Both the position numbers and the translations under genes were made by a program. Under the pieces are notes generated by a model. That model was not told the origin of the DNA. It worked only from the letters and a program-made list of their open reading frames with translations, and did not search any database. A stretch of DNA of 64,000 nt, taken from positions 59,047,233 to 59,111,232 of the forward strand of contig CM046853.1 of NCBI GenBank assembly GCA_025617745.1. The letters are read 5' to 3'. This stretch comes from Heliocidaris erythrogramma. Lineage: Eukaryota; Echinodermata; Echinoidea; Camarodonta; Echinometridae. Below, piece after piece: positions 1 to 14,929 of the stretch; within the stretch, counting starts at the first letter, position 1, and each line of letters opens with the position of its first letter.

Positions 1-369
1 CTCTAGCGTCTCCAGACTTGCTCCCACTGGCTTTAAATCCGCTCTCCACTTCAGCTTGGACAGGAAGATGTTGGCAGGCACATCTAATTGGAAATTTTGT
101 GCTTGGTGACCCAGCAAAGGCAGATTTCATCCTTCATTTCACAACCACTCATCAGCAATCACTGCACTCGATCACTTGGACAGAGATTCAAGTAAAACCT
201 GAAGATGGAATATGCCAAGGAGACCACTGGTAGCTCGCAAGGAAACTCTTAGTCAATCACCTCTTTTGAATGGCTCAATACCTCACATTATAACCAGAAG
301 GGTGCATAAGAGATTGTACCCTAGACTAAGGACTGACATGTTTCTGAAGTTCTATGCCTATCCCTGTAG

Positions 370-372
<3 letters not shown>

Positions 373-420
<48 letters not shown>
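373..420. repeat. (CT)n microsatellite
   Basis: Nearly pure CT dinucleotide array of about 48 bp. It creates spurious Leu-Ser open frames in two phases. Confidence 0.97.
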
Positions 421-427
<7 letters not shown>

Positions 428-3400
428 ATTTCATCTCAATAACACAGCTTTGAATATAATATATCTGAAATTAGAAAATGAGAAAAATTGTCTCTATCAC
501 CTACTAAAATCATCCACCAAGAAAAGCCACAGGAATGGCTGTTCGTGAAGTAATACACATCGTTCATCAAACAATTTTACCAATACGATGCATATACAAA
601 AGGTATATTCCTCAAACTAGATTCCTTTTTTGAAAACAACACTTGTTACTTCAGGTGGTTAACTCTGTAATATAGGTTCTTTATCATTTTTAGTTCCATT
701 TCAGAATATGCAAACTTAAGCTTTCCAGTACTGAGCCTGCACATTAGGATTTTCATGAGAATAAGATCATATTCAACACGTCCTTTCAGTTTTTTATGCT
801 CTAAACAAAGAAATATGGTGTTCTTAATGATTACCTCCCCATGACAGAGGACCCATCTCCTTTGCTCAACTACATTCAAACTTGATGAAGATTGATGATG
901 GAAACTTCATCTTGTCAAAGCAGCCCATTCCCACCCTACACCTCCTCTGGCTAAGGAGTGGAAGAGAGACACTGAATGGTTTTTTGAGGAATAAACAAGT
1001 GCTGTTGAACGGCCCTGGAGACCCATCCAAGCTGGCGAAATGTTCTCATCTATCACTCCTTGGAGGGGGCCCTGGAACATGCAAGTATGGCTTTAAAGAA
1101 CTCATAAGAACACTTACTGGAAATTTATACATATTCATTTTGAATGAAAATGAAATAGTTTCCATGAGAAAAACAGGTTGTACCACAGTATGCCAAGCAT
1201 TCATAATGACAAAGCAAATTATATGAAAACTATAAAAGATACACAGATATATGAATTTGATTAAAGTTCAAAATATTATCACTGCTATGTTCAATATTAT
1301 GAAATGTATCTCCTTGAAAATTACACCACAGACTTGGTAGCAGGGTACATAGAAGACAGCAAAGCATGTCTTGACGAATATTCCTTACCCTAAAAATCTT
1401 CTGAAATATCCCCTCTGAAACCAAATCTCTGAAAACAGACTGCCAAATGTGAACAAATTAAGAGCCATTTTGACCTTTTCACTGTGAGCTCTGAAGCCAG
1501 GCTCGCTCAGCCCTGGTGATTTATGAGTCTTTGGCTCATGAACTTGGATAGAGAGGAAAAATAACTCGCCCGTTCTGCTACCCCTAGCAAAATAAACTTG
1601 AGTTGGGCAATCTAAACCAAGTGAGCTAGCTTGCTTGCAATGGAGGTTCATAAATTTGTTCCTCTGTTTAGTAGTTCAAGTGATATAAACCAGAAAATAA
1701 AACAACAAGAAAGAAAGACGATTGTATTTTTAAAGCGACAAATGTACCCTTCACTTTTGGGGTATACTTACTGCACATTCCATCATGTAGTGTTCCTAAT
1801 CATTTCAAATCAATCTATTTAAATTTGATGTTACAAATTCTTAAAAATATGAACAATGTGAATAAAATATACAGTATGATATAATAAGTTATGATAATTT
1901 CATTTAATCGTTCATTATAATACACTCAATCAAGAGACTTAGTATAAACTTCACTAAAACTTCTCCAATTAATTCTGTAACAGATAATAAAGTTGTTATC
2001 ACCCTTATGGTCTGCTTTTAGACCTCTTTTGGGGTATATTACACATAAAATCTCTTGAAATCAAAATATGAATATAAAAAACTGTGTTTTCCAGTATCGA
2101 TTTGTTTCAGTTGATATTCATACACTATGATAAGATACGTACATAATACAAGTTTGCAAGCTACTGTCTACTTGTCCATTCTTGGTAACACATGTATTAA
2201 CTCATCATTGATGTTTTTCCAACTGTGGCAGAAACTGGATACTTACATGTATGTGCCCCTGTTGGCTCATACACCATTAATTATTCACACACAGATCAAA
2301 GCCCTTCTCAAATCATAAAATCAATAGTGTTAGAATAACAGTGGCTCAAAGAAGACTTCCCTTTCACATGTGGTCTCTTCACCCTGTGGTAAACAAAAGA
2401 GCTTCAAGCATTTGGGAAGCTCCCACTGCGCATCATGAATGCAGCAATGGTGCGTGGAGAACTGAATGATAGACTAGACAGACTAGGCTAGAAGAGGGGG
2501 TTTTTTTTGCCTCAATTTTTTTTTAAAGAATCGCGATGGTTAACCCCTTATATTAAGGTAAAGACCATTTTCAGACATTTGAAATCTCTCATTTCATGGT
2601 AAAATTAAGATGATCTCTCGACTTTTCATCCACGTTAAAAACTACATGCTGCGGCTTTGCAACACCATACCAGGGAAGTGTTAGAGCACTTCCCTGACCA
2701 TACCATGGACCTCCTACTGTACCATGAGCATTCTCGGGTTTCCAATAGAGAGGGCTTAACCTTTGTGCTACAATCATTAGACAACTCATTTTCCATGTCA
2801 ACAATGTTCTATAGAGCATAAAATGCGACTTTGGTGGCGATAGGGTTAAAAGCCACCGCAATCCTCTGGCCATAATATTGAAGACATTAGTGTACTAGCA
2901 TGTTTGGTGTTGTATGTCTATGAAGCCAATGATACATGTAGATCCATGATCCAATGTAAAAATAAATACAATGTTCATCTCTATTTGTATTCTCTCAATT
3001 TGAGTAGTACCACCTAATTCAGTCTCACTTTAAAATATCAGGTAGCCATTTGATGGCCTACATTTTTGTTTTGTATGTCCGACAACTCTTTGGTGTGTCT
3101 CTGTATCCAATCCAAGCATACATTGTTCATTCATGTATATTTGTATTCTGTTACACTTGTCCTACCAACCATCAAAGTCTCACTTTCCTTCTCTTGTTGT
3201 TCTTGGAGGTGTAATATACAATGATTCTTCCCCTAGTCAACTGTATGATCGGATGGGGTGGGGATAAGAAACCTGATCTCTCCTCTGCAAACTACAGATT
3301 TCACACTGGTCTTGCCTTTCAGAAAACCTCCTTTACATCATCATGATGCCTCAGTCTTAGCACACAATTTGTTGCGGGTTGTCATATTACACCATCCCAT

Positions 3401-3558
3401 TTGGCAAGCGGTGTCAAGTACATAAGATGTGCAGGCCTATTTTTGACACTGACATGAAATCCAATTCAGAAAGCTTGGAGGGTGCTTGTAAATTGCCCTG
3501 GTATTTGAAGAAAAGTATCAAAATACATCTATTCTTTCTCTTTTCTTTTCTTTTTTTC

Positions 3559-3574
3559 TGGGGGGGGGGGGGGT
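3559..3574. repeat. Poly-G tract
   Basis: Run of about 14 G after a T-rich stretch. Similar G or C runs recur near 3741, 10981, 23444, 31464, 31985, 33864, 38041, 53943 and 59107. Confidence 0.9.
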
Positions 3575-4585
3575 TAATCCTTGATTTTTCTTTCTAGAAG
3601 GTCTATATTATGGTCAAGAGCTACAAATTTTTGCATCTCTCCATGACTTGATTCCCTACATAAAACCAAATTGTTATCATAAGCAAGAGAGGACTGTAAA
3701 AAGTGTAATTATCACAGCTTAAACAATGCCTATGCTTACCTCCCCCCCCCCCCTACTTTCGAATTTACTATTTTTTATCAGGGGCATATTCAATAGAGGA
3801 AGCATACAATATGTATAGCAATACTTTCTGCCTATATTGTAAAAGAGCAGAGTCTACACTATAGCCTGTCCATTTCTTGTATATAGATGTCAAAACAACA
3901 ATGCTTACATTCCAAGCATCGACAATGCAAGATCAATAAACAAACAAAATGTTGAGCAACTGTTCAGACAAGTCTCACACAAGCCTTTTCATTCCCCGGT
4001 TTGCATACAAACCACATCAATATCGAACGTCACATACACGTCAGGTGTAAGTCAGCTCTGATCCGAAGAAGAAAAATCATTCCAGACAACTTTTGCATTT
4101 ATGAAATGTTTCTCCCATATCTCCAATGTCAATAGGTCTCACGATCAGCCGCATACGAACAATCGTCAAGATGCCGACCAAAAATAACATATCATGAAAT
4201 GGTTTGATGTATGGCATTAGAAGTGGGTTAAAACAGATTTTGAGAGAAAATAATGTTTTAATAAGACGGATCAACTTTAACAAATAAATCCTAATTGCAT
4301 ACTTCCATGTTTTACTTCAGTATTGGATAATTGTGTGGTTTATATGTGTGTTGTGCAGTCTCCTGGTTGCTCCTCCATTTTTTATGTAAACACCTGTACT
4401 GAAACCACAACATCCTGCTAGATTTGTTGAGATTTATATAGTTTTTATGTTCATGTTCCAGATTCAGCATATCAATTAAAAGTTGGTGTCTCATTTCAAG
4501 TCTTATTTAAAAGACCATTTTAAATCAATGTGGAAAATCTGGAATCATTTCTAAATTTGAAATCAAATGAGCACCTGTTTCTTTA

Positions 4586-4826
4586 ACACTATGAACACGG
4601 TGACAAAGAGAGCGGACAATTTAATATGCAGCTCCTCATTGTACCCTCCACAATAGCTCTAGTAGACAAAAGGACATCCCTTCACTGCTATTATGTGACA
4701 CCTGTTCTACATATTTTTACAGGATAGCAATGAATGGATGTTCTTTTGTTAACCAGTGCAATTGTGAAGGGTACAATGAGGAGCAGCATAAATTGTCCGC
4801 TTCTTTGTTCATCATGTTCATAGTGT
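4586..4826. mobile_element. Long-inverted-repeat foldback element (MITE-like)
   Basis: Imperfect inverted repeat over the whole 241 bp. The left arm starts ACACTATGAAC and contains GCGGACAATTTA and CTCCTCATTGTACCC; the right arm carries the reverse complements, ending GTTCATAGTGT. Even the centre pairs (CAAAAGGACATCC with GGATGTTCTTTTG). No coding capacity. It could fold into a long hairpin if transcribed. Confidence 0.75.
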
Positions 4827-5825
4827 AAGTTTTATTTTTCTTTGTTCACTCTTCCCTTCAGATTCTCCCCCTTGTTTCGCAGATATTTTCTTATTTACAC
4901 AACATGTATGACTCATCAAGCTGGTAAGAACCTTCTAAGAATTTATAACTGTTATAATGCAAATCAAATAATCATTATGTGACCATTAAAATATACATAC
5001 ATGTAAATAGCTCTTTTGCCTTTCACCCACTCATTGGAAGGCAAGAGAGTCTGTATGATTCACTATCCTCACGGATTCACAAATTCTAAGATGTGGTGCT
5101 AAAATATGACCGTTTTCTCATTGCTAGAATGTGGTGTATCAATAAATCATACTCTCCAAAGAGCTTTAGATATATTGTTAAAAGCTAAGGCAGACCAAAC
5201 ATGGGACATATATCACAGAATATAGCGGTGGTTACTGTTGTAAACAAACTGACAGTTACACCCTCCATTCTATAAACACATACATGTATGAATGCAAGAA
5301 ATATAGCTGTAGCTTCATGGTGTATAAGGCATCCATGTTAACCCTTTGGATTCAATGTGATTTTTTATAAACCATGCATACATCATGTATTCCATAGACT
5401 CCAGCCTGAGTTATCTTAGACTTCATGTTCAATGGGTTAAGCCAGGCAAGTGCACAATATGGCACAGGTTTATCCAGAAATCAAATATATCAATACAACA
5501 TTCATCAGTTAGAAATTAGGCTACATTTATGTAAATAGCAATGGCTTTATCACACAGGACCTACATGTATACCATACACATAAAGAAACAAAAAGACATT
5601 TTAGAGAAAAAGGACTCTGAAAATTTGCTTTTCTCTTTGTTTTGATCTGTCACGATTGATTTAAAAGGACTCTGTCTGCGCGGTGAGACTATCCAAATAC
5701 TTGAGGTTAATGATTAACCCTTCCACAAACAGAATAGAGGAAACTAATTGTGCAGTATGGTCTATATATCTCCTTCATAAATTATTCTCATAATGGTACT
5801 GTAGTTAGATGATCCCTCTTCCTCC

Positions 5826-5845
5826 CTCTCTCTCTCTCTCTCTCT
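5826..5845. repeat. (TC)n microsatellite
   Basis: Short CT dinucleotide array embedded in a pyrimidine-rich stretch. Confidence 0.85.
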
Positions 5846-8450
5846 GTCTTTTACCTTAAAACTGGATCGATTTCTATATCCTTCTTTTGCTCAATCTATA
5901 CACCAACTAATAATAATATGTCTGTCTTGAAATCTTTACAAAGCACACATCAAATCTCAAGAGCACATATTATCCATTTGTGTAACTTAAAGCGTACACC
6001 TTTGACTTTCTTCACTACCACATCAATTACTGGTGATTGTAATCCTTCAATTGGGTAGAAATATTTCAATAACGTAGCCCTACATATATGTAGGAATTGT
6101 TCTGTAAATATGAACAATTCATAAAAGCCTAGAATTATGGTACATACAAATCAAAAGCCTGTACCCTTCTTTTCAATGACGTAGCTCATACAGGATTAAC
6201 AGCTTTATATGAAATAATATGAAAGCCAAGAATAAGCTTTAAATCCTGAATATTAAGAAATCTGGTATTATTCGGATATAGATCACCATGCCTTTCATTT
6301 TCATTTACACAGACGTCGTAACATTCCTGAGGCTGTTTCAGTACAAGAATAACAGGATTTTAGTGACACAAAGGATGCCCTCCAAGTGAGACAACTATTT
6401 TAGTTTTCAGCAGACATCACCACTGCTTATTACCCACTGAGTTGGAAATCATCTTTTTGCCTGCTTCTTCCCATTTTATTGTTGATGTGTTTATTTATGC
6501 TAGAGGTCAAAGTTCAAGTCCCAGGCGGTGCCAACGATTTTGAAGGGAGTCAATGGCGTATTCTGGATGAACCCCTCTCCGCACTGCCTCTTGCTTAGCC
6601 TATGCCTATGGAAGTGCCTGCCGCCACCATAAAAAATCCTGCTTTGTAAATCAGCAGCGCGGGCGGAAGAATTGTTGCAGCTGCCTGGCTTTCAATGAGG
6701 AATTCCATTTCCCCTTTTCTTTTCAGAAGAACATGTCATGGATGAATATCTTTTTGATAAATGGAGGTTTCTTTACCATCAAAGAACCTGTGTACATTAC
6801 CTCTGCAACCGAGCCACTGGGCCATCCATGCGTGGCACATTTATAGTCAAAATGATTTCATTTGTACATCATAAAATTCACATTTACCTCAACACTATAC
6901 TTCAATGTTATCTGATTCATGCTTCCTTATCTCAGTTTTTGATCGCTCCCTGCATCAATTGCAAGCATTTCTACTCAACCTTATCATGATCACGCTTTGA
7001 ACATTTTGTACACCAAGAGATTACTGAAGTTTGGGAGAATAATTGTTGAGGGCTTTTAAAATAAATGAGAACAAATTGCAACTTAATACAGTTCAGCCAC
7101 AGGGCATAGTCACATCGATATGAAAAAAATCATCTTCAGAAAAAATCACCACCATTTATGGAACCAAATTTGATCATCGTTATCCCACCTCCCAACCAAA
7201 AAATGGGAATGAAAAGAACTGCAATTTTATTCCACTCATAAATCTGACAAATTATCTTCAATTACAAGTAATCAAAATTGACTTAACATGATAAGAATCT
7301 CTTGTAATTCATTTTAATTTGCGTCAAAATTGTCACAATATAAGATGCTTCACACTTTTAGAGATTCAAACATGATTGATACCGGACGAGCCTACGGGGA
7401 AGGAGCGATCTAACGAAATCAGAGCTCTTCGAATGGCACAGGAAAAAGTTAGAAATGAGTAATGAAAAATTGAAATCATGTTCTATATCTTTGCAGACGA
7501 CCTGCATACAAATGACATTAGAATCCTCAGTGGGAACATGACCTACATGTAATCAGGTCATGAAAATGAAGGAAAGAAAGGGGCGCATCGTAGCCTAACT
7601 GGAGGATGGAGGAAGATAAAGAAAAATGCGTTGAGAAAGGGAGAAGGCTCTCGGTCAAATTCACACCAAATTGTGGAGAAATAGGGCCGACAACAATGAG
7701 TCAGATGTATTTGAGACCAATTAGCCTAGTTTTAGTGGGCCTTTGGAGAATCTACATTACGGTACTAGATATAAATCAGGTGTGGGCATGCACACGAGTG
7801 TATCATCATTCGCATCAGAATATTCTAACATCCCCTGACGAGGTTATTCAAGACCATTTCCTCCCTAGTCATATCCCCATCATCAGAATCAGACATTCAT
7901 CTCACTTGTAGTATTCGTATGGGATTTCACAATATTCATAATTTTTACCCTTCATGAATACATGGCAGTTGTACATTCAATATAATAACAAATTTAATTA
8001 CCATTATCAAAAAACAAACCATCAAATAAATCATCATTTATACAAAATCAGGGACTCACAAAAGAACTGTTTTCCCCATAATACAAAGTACATTTCGCCT
8101 TATTTCGGCTGAAATCCAACATGTTATAATTCTTTATGCTATTCATATTTTCATAGGATGTTTGCTGCTTTATGTATCATTTTCCTAAAACCGTCAACTG
8201 ATTTCGATACACTGTCATGTTAATACTATTCTCTCTTAATATCATCATTTGGCTTACAAGTGATTTTTCATTTAATCATAAAAGCTTCTCTGAAATAAAC
8301 AATAGGTCCATTTGAAAGCAAACTGTGGTTCCATGGCCTTCTTGTTTCTTTCAAGTTCCTGATGCAATTTAACTGGCACAAAACATGTCCAACAACTAAA
8401 CAAGATAACCTCAAAGTCTCTGTCTTTTTCTCCCACGCTGTTTTTCTTCC

Positions 8451-8474
8451 ACACACACACACACACAAACACAA
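8451..8474. repeat. (CA)n microsatellite
   Basis: About ten CA dinucleotides, slightly interrupted at the right end. Confidence 0.9.
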
Positions 8475-9550
8475 GCTCTCACATCTACATCAAAAGGAGA
8501 TGAAATGTCCTCGCTCTCACACACCACAAAGGAATTTGGGATGGGGAAGACACCCTGTCTGTTCACTGACAGATAGCATTTCTACCCATAAGAGCCAAAC
8601 TGCTGCAAGCTTTGTGTACGTGGATCCCTCTCGGTTTGACAAATGTACAGTTCCAATTTTCATTTCATGGCTGTCAAAATGCAGATAAAGAGCAAAGTTG
8701 TTCACTGGTTCTACAAGGAAAAATATGGAGTTCCATACTCCATAATCATATTCAAAGCTAGAGGCATGACAATATACAAAGGTAACACAAATCATTGATT
8801 ATGAGAAATCAGGTGTTTTAAAAAAGTGGATTAAACGTACATGTAGCTAGCTCAATAAAAAAAATACATAATACATATCTCCATATTAAATGTAATGTGA
8901 ACTTGTGAACTTTAAAGGAATACTGCAGATTTATATATCCAGAGATGCCCAGTTCGATACAGCAAGCATGTTTACAGCTATCCCTTCAGAGAGCCTACAG
9001 CTTTATGTCCTATACTAAGCACTAAATAATTCAGAATTCATGCCTTACTCAAATGCACCAGTGAACTTACTTGGATATTTGATTGCGTTAGTTTCAATAT
9101 AAGGTTGTGCAGCGTATTATTATTTACAAACGACTTGCTCTTTAAATTGAAACTGGTCCCAAAGAAAGGTCAAAACAGTTGTACATTTATATTGTGAGTA
9201 TATAGGCATGTTAATAATATTTGGGATAGGCTAGAGGACTGGATCTTGACTGAAATCGGCGAGAGATTAAAATTTTCACCTGAAAATAAAATATTTGGAT
9301 TTACAGGTTTAAATAACCTTGCACTTTATGACTGTATCCTGATTATAACGAAAAAAACGATATATAATTGTAAAATACATATTAAAGATAATTCCTGATT
9401 TCAGAATTGTCAAAGCATCAGTATCAAACTATTATTACAATGAGAAATATATATCAAACTTAAATTTTAAGCAATGCAAATTTTCAAAAAATGTTTTCGG
9501 TTTAAAAATCTTTTTACCGAATGATTGTCTTACGTAAATTGTTGTATCAT

Positions 9551-10066
9551 TAGAGTGAAAGTCCACCCTGATATGGAGTTGGTTTTTGGAGAGACGGAGG
9601 GATTGAGGGGACGATTTTAGCAGGGTTCAGGAAGGGTAGGGAAATTGTGGGTTTTGGGGGTTCTGATCGGTCGGGCATGGGTTGGCGGCTCTGTGACGTG
9701 TCTTGCGGGCTCCTTTCCCATTTGCTCCTTTCACGGCATTACATTGATTTCCATTTTCTTTCTATTTTTATGGTGAGGGAGTGGATTTGTGTTGTATAAT
9801 TGTGTTTGGGGTAAATGTGTGATGGAATGTTTTCTTTGAAGAAAATGGAAATTTGTGATTTCTTTGGTATGGGGCAGGTGGGGGAGGACATTGCGGGATG
9901 CGTCACAGAGTTGCGAATTTGTGTTTGATTGTTATCAGCTTCGGGGATTAATGGCTTTCTTATTTCTTATCGGATTTCTGCTCCGGCTTTCGTTGATCTG
10001 GTGGGTTTTTTTTTAGTCTTCCTGCTTCTTTTTAAACCGAGGTGTCGGGGTGGACTTCCTCTTTAA
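9551..10066. mobile_element. G/T-rich non-autonomous element with terminal inverted repeats
   Basis: The left end GAAAGTCCACCCTGATAT is mirrored at the right end (reverse complement reads GGAAGTCCACCCCGACAC), giving terminal inverted repeats of about 20 bp with mismatches around a 500-bp core. The core is strongly G/T-rich on the plus strand and richer in G than its AT-rich flanks, as expected for an insertion. No open frame of note and no transposase. Family not assigned. Confidence 0.65.
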
Positions 10067-10841
10067 CTTGACAGTTCATTGATTTCAATGTACATGTAGA
10101 TTTGTTTGTAACAAAATTGTTTTTCAATTACATATTTCATGCTGTATTGAGAATCAATAAAATCCCTGTGGAGGGGGAAAAATAGAATCTCAATTCTATG
10201 ACCACTGACTACACAAACCATTGAGCAACATATATGTATTGCAACTCCTCTGGCAAAAATTACTGTTTTTATCATCAGCAGATGTACATGTAATTATTCC
10301 ATATTGGAGTGAGATCAGGCCCACGTGAAATCGCTTGCTCTATGATTGAAGACTGCTGTTTGCTTACAGTGATTACATCCCATTCTTATATCCCACTGAC
10401 AGATATGTCAATCCACAGGTTACAGTAAAACATTAAAATCAATGGAATCTCCACTTCTCCAGTAATAATGATATTTATATTAACAAAAACATTTTTTTTT
10501 GGATAATCTACATGTATTAAACAATCTTTCTTCTTGTTGTTTTGATATGGTCAAAATGATGAATAAATGGTTTAGGCATACAAGCATGAGTATGACCAAG
10601 GACTGTGATAACTCCTTGGTATGACTGAACATGGAAGAAAAGTAACTTTTTATTGGACTGAACTGTCACTGAACACTTTCATCATCAAACAATCAAATAA
10701 AGATTGGCTCTGAGCAGTCTCAGGCTTGGGCAGCTCTTGACCTCAACCTAAGGTCAAGCTTATGAACCAACACCCTGGTCTTTAGCTGATCAGTCTGGTG
10801 TGAGAGACAGGATATAATCCTCCCTGATCCTTTCTGGTGAT

Positions 10842-10867
10842 AATGATGATGATGATGATGATGATGG
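10842..10867. repeat. (GAT)n microsatellite
   Basis: Nine or so trinucleotide units (TGATGATGATG). Confidence 0.93.
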
Positions 10868-10980
10868 CTTGGCATCTATTAATGGACTGAGTCTAGGTCT
10901 TGATGGAGATCAGCTGTCTATTACAAGTACATGTACAAGGGTTTGCTCTGATGGATCTCAATTTTCAGTTTCTCCAGACA

Positions 10981-11071
10981 GCCCCCCCCCCCCACCCTCT
11001 CCATCTCCCTCCCCCCTTCTCTCTCTCTCTCTCTCTACCTACCTACCTACCTACCAATCTCTCTCTGTCTC
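10981..11071. repeat. Compound simple repeat: poly-C, (CT)n, (CTAC)n
   Basis: A poly-C run passes into C/T-rich sequence, then CT dinucleotides and five or so CTAC tetranucleotides near 11036-11055. It generates low-complexity Pro/Ser/Leu reading frames that are not genes. Confidence 0.92.
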
Positions 11072-14000
11072 ATTTTACATTAAAATACTCAAACTTCCCC
11101 TTCACACATTGAAAAGATATTTTGAAAACCAATATTCAATTCAGGTAAATGTGTAAATTCTTTGTTCTTCCATGAATGTATACATTTATATTTACTTGTA
11201 AATTGTAAAAGTTTCTGTTCATACTTTATTCATGATAGTAATATTTTCATTTTTGTATAGACTGTTAATTTCACTGAAAATAAATAAATAGAAGAATACT
11301 TAAAACAAGAAAACTTTCAAGTGAGTGCAAAGTAGCCAGGAGTTAGTCTATCAACATTCTCCTTAAATATCAACCTATAAATCTACCATATATCATTCAG
11401 GGCAAAACACATATCATTAATCTGTATGATCTTGCTGACAAACTGTGCTTGGCTCATTGCACTTGATCAAAAGTTGCTTCATCCCACATTCTCCACTCCC
11501 TGAGGATGATAACTGGTCCCAAACTGCCAACAGAAAGTCATAGCCCCACTGGAACGCCCCCACTCACATGCTGTGTATGAAGAGCCATCTCTCACTCACA
11601 CACTCTTACATGGCTCATGAGCTCATCTGAGGTCAAATCACAGCACCCCCTAAAAGTAGTACCCAGTCTCAGATCCAAACTAAAGATTCCTTTTGTTTTT
11701 GGTTTTTTAACGATCACTCCATGCAAAAATAAAGTAATCACAAAGTTTGGCCCTATTTTAAAAGTTGGCTCTTTGTAATAAATGAATAGATGGGATCTTG
11801 AATGTTTATTCCAATTGGAACGTGGCATGGGACTTGAATGTAGGTACTACATGTATCCATCTAAGTGGATCTTACATGGATGGTGCACAATATAATCTGA
11901 TGTCTGGCGATAAGTCTAATTTCATACAAGCATGACCGGGTGAGATGAGTCCTAGTGATAACAACAGAAAACCACAAATATTTCTCCCTCCCTCTGATCC
12001 CTTTCTGAGAGTTCATGTTAGCTTCATGGGAAATGCAAAGTTTACAGGTACATTAAGTGATGTACATCTACATGTACTCATTCATTTACTGTTATCAAAT
12101 TACATATACAGTACATGAATGTGTATATTCTTTGTTCCTTGAATATACAATGTGGAAGCCAATTATACTTATAATTGAAAGCAAATTCATGTAGATTAAT
12201 GGCTAGAACTGAAAAAATTGCAAGACCTCATTGTTTTTGAATACTTTATTGGTCTAACTCTAAAGAGTGGGAAGTGCTGAAAGCAAAATACATGTAGATA
12301 AATAATATTTTAAGGTGGATAACATGACCATACCAAATTAAATCTATTGAATTCAATATGATCCCTCAAAAGTACTTGCAGTGCTTATTATTCAATACTA
12401 AACATAACAGCATGACTTTCTATTTCTCCCTCTTTCGGTCTCTCTTCATCTTTCGGTCTCTCTTCACCCCTCTATCTCTCCATCTCTGTCTCTCTCTTTC
12501 ACAAAACCCTGCATTATTTCAATGATTTAGCAGAAAATATAGATTACAGTATACTTGTCAATACATTTGTCAGGAAATTTTCTTTTGGAGACTGCATATA
12601 TTAACCAATATAACGTAATGGATCTACGAGACAGGGTGATCAAATTTATGACACCTTTTACTGAACCCAGCTGGGAAATGAAAATTGCATGGAACACTGT
12701 AAGACATATTACACCAGGGTTTTTGTTTCTGCTCTCCAAGGTTTGACAGTCTTCAAGGAGTCTACTATTTTTCTACATTTTATTTTTGAAAAAACATAAA
12801 AATTAAATACTTTATTTCCCACGACAAACTCACAAAAGTAATATTGGATTTTAAGGTACAATCATTTGAATACATGTAGGTGATGAAAAGCAAGTTTATA
12901 TGAGTGGCAACAGTGGTATGGAATTCTAGAAATACATGTAGCTCCTCTTATTTTGAGATACATGTATAGCTATGATTCTAAGAATATTAATATTGTACTA
13001 TGGTACAAATACATGAATAGAACTTGTACTATTCTTATCAAAAATGTACATTTTTTTTTTTTCCAATACTAAACACTTGTAAATTTTCCTGCAACATTCA
13101 GGGATGTATATCTTACATTCTCTGCCAAATTTATAAACAATTCCACTATTATCATGTAAATGTCAAATTCTTAACCAATACCTTTCAGAACATATGTGAT
13201 GAGAGAAAGGAGCAAAAAATTGCATTGTATTGAAAAGATTCACAGTACATGCACTCTGGCTCTTCCCAATTGGGAGAAAACGACTTAGCTGGCGACAGAT
13301 GGGCGATGAGATGCTCCAAGAGTGGAAAAACTGTCTCTTTCACCCTCCAGTCACAAATTATGCACTACATTGTACATCAAACAAGACTAAAAGCATCACG
13401 TAGGATTGTGCAAGAGAACAGCTATCGAGTCACGATCTACCAATGACTTTTAGCAAGGTGTCTGGCTTTTAGTCGTAAAGACGAAGTTAGTAGTAAAGGG
13501 CCCTTTTTTCCACTCAATATTTTACCCACTCCAGATATCATTAATTGACTTGAAAAGAAAAATATCAAACGCATTTAACTAAGTACTGCTAAGTGGATTA
13601 AAGTGACGACTGTGAGAATTCACACGTATTTTGCAATAAGATAATATGTATTATGTTTGAATAATATGTGTACAAGTCTCAACTCGAGGGAATTTGGTCA
13701 TTTCTTTTATAGATCGTTTTTATTACCATTATTCTCAAATTATATCTAAATTACAAATAAATAACTTTGGGCCTTTGGACTACGAAATAAATATGACCTC
13801 TAAACTATATAAACAATGAAATTTTGGCAGCATAACCTATAATACACATACTCCTATGGGTCCACACTGTATGAGCGTTATCAAACATATAATTTTTAAT
13901 TGACAATCATCTCAAAAGCAATAACCTATTCAAAATTTATACAAATCATTATCTCACTTTCCTTTTTTTTTCCTCCAAATATCACATTTGATGAGAATTT

Positions 14001-14627
14001 CACTAATTCAGAGAACAGATCGATATCCTATCTTTCATTCTATAAAACCAGATCCAAGGCTGAAGGAAAATAACAAAGGGAGAAGAGAAGATTCTTGACG
14101 ATGGGGACATGATGCGGATACAGCTGCAGGAGCGCAGAAGCATGAAAGAATTCCCACAATGCCTCTGAGCAGTGACAGTCAATCACTCATCCCACATAGC
14201 GGCCCTTACCTGCCTTGCAGCGTCAATTATGATGAGCACATGAATTTATGTTCCCATGGACTCGACACACCACCGTCATTTTCTGCAGGGTTTTCCTGCC
14301 ATCCATGTCTCAAGATGCTCGTTTTCATCATGAAAACGTGTGAATCATCATTATGAAGATGAAATTTAGCAAGATATTGATTTTATTAACCAATTTTATT
14401 TCAGCTTGGGATTGCTTGAGAAGTGAACTTTGTATGAACCATACTGCACACCCCCTTAATGTGCAACATGTCGAATGCTAATTTGATAATTTGACGTTAA
14501 ATGATCATTAATTTCTCATGTTAAATCTTCAAAGGAAGAGTAGAATATGGAATGGTTACATAAAATAGTGTGAGAACAAGAAGAGAATATGAGTAAAACT
14601 GTAAATGCCCTGGCTGTCACCTATGCC

Positions 14628-14750
14628 GCATTTCATAAAACTTGTTATCAATAACTAGTTACAATAACAGTTATAAGCTACTGAAATCCTTGAATTTGAT
14701 TGGCTGAGAGCAAATTTGTCATAGAAATTGGGCAGTTGAAACAGGGACCA
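14628..14750 (+). mobile_element. MITE copy, truncated (same family as 58291-58435)
   Basis: Starts CATTTCATAAAACTTGT and continues TTATCAATAAC, AACAGTTATAAGCTACTGAAA and GATTGGCTGAGAGCA, colinear with the reverse complement of the element at 58291-58435. The far terminal repeat is missing after GGGCAGTTG, so this copy is truncated or decayed at its right end. Confidence 0.75.
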
Positions 14751-14929
14751 GAAGCTACATTTTATTTATGGCATATGTATGCATTCCTGACATAACAAAA
14801 CGTGAGTTTGAATTGTTGCTCTGAGAAGAACTATTATACAGATAATTACTGTCACACTATGCACTTTTCCTTGGTCAATGCAATAAACTCCATACAGAAA
14901 CATGTTTTTTAAAAATGAAGATCTAATAC

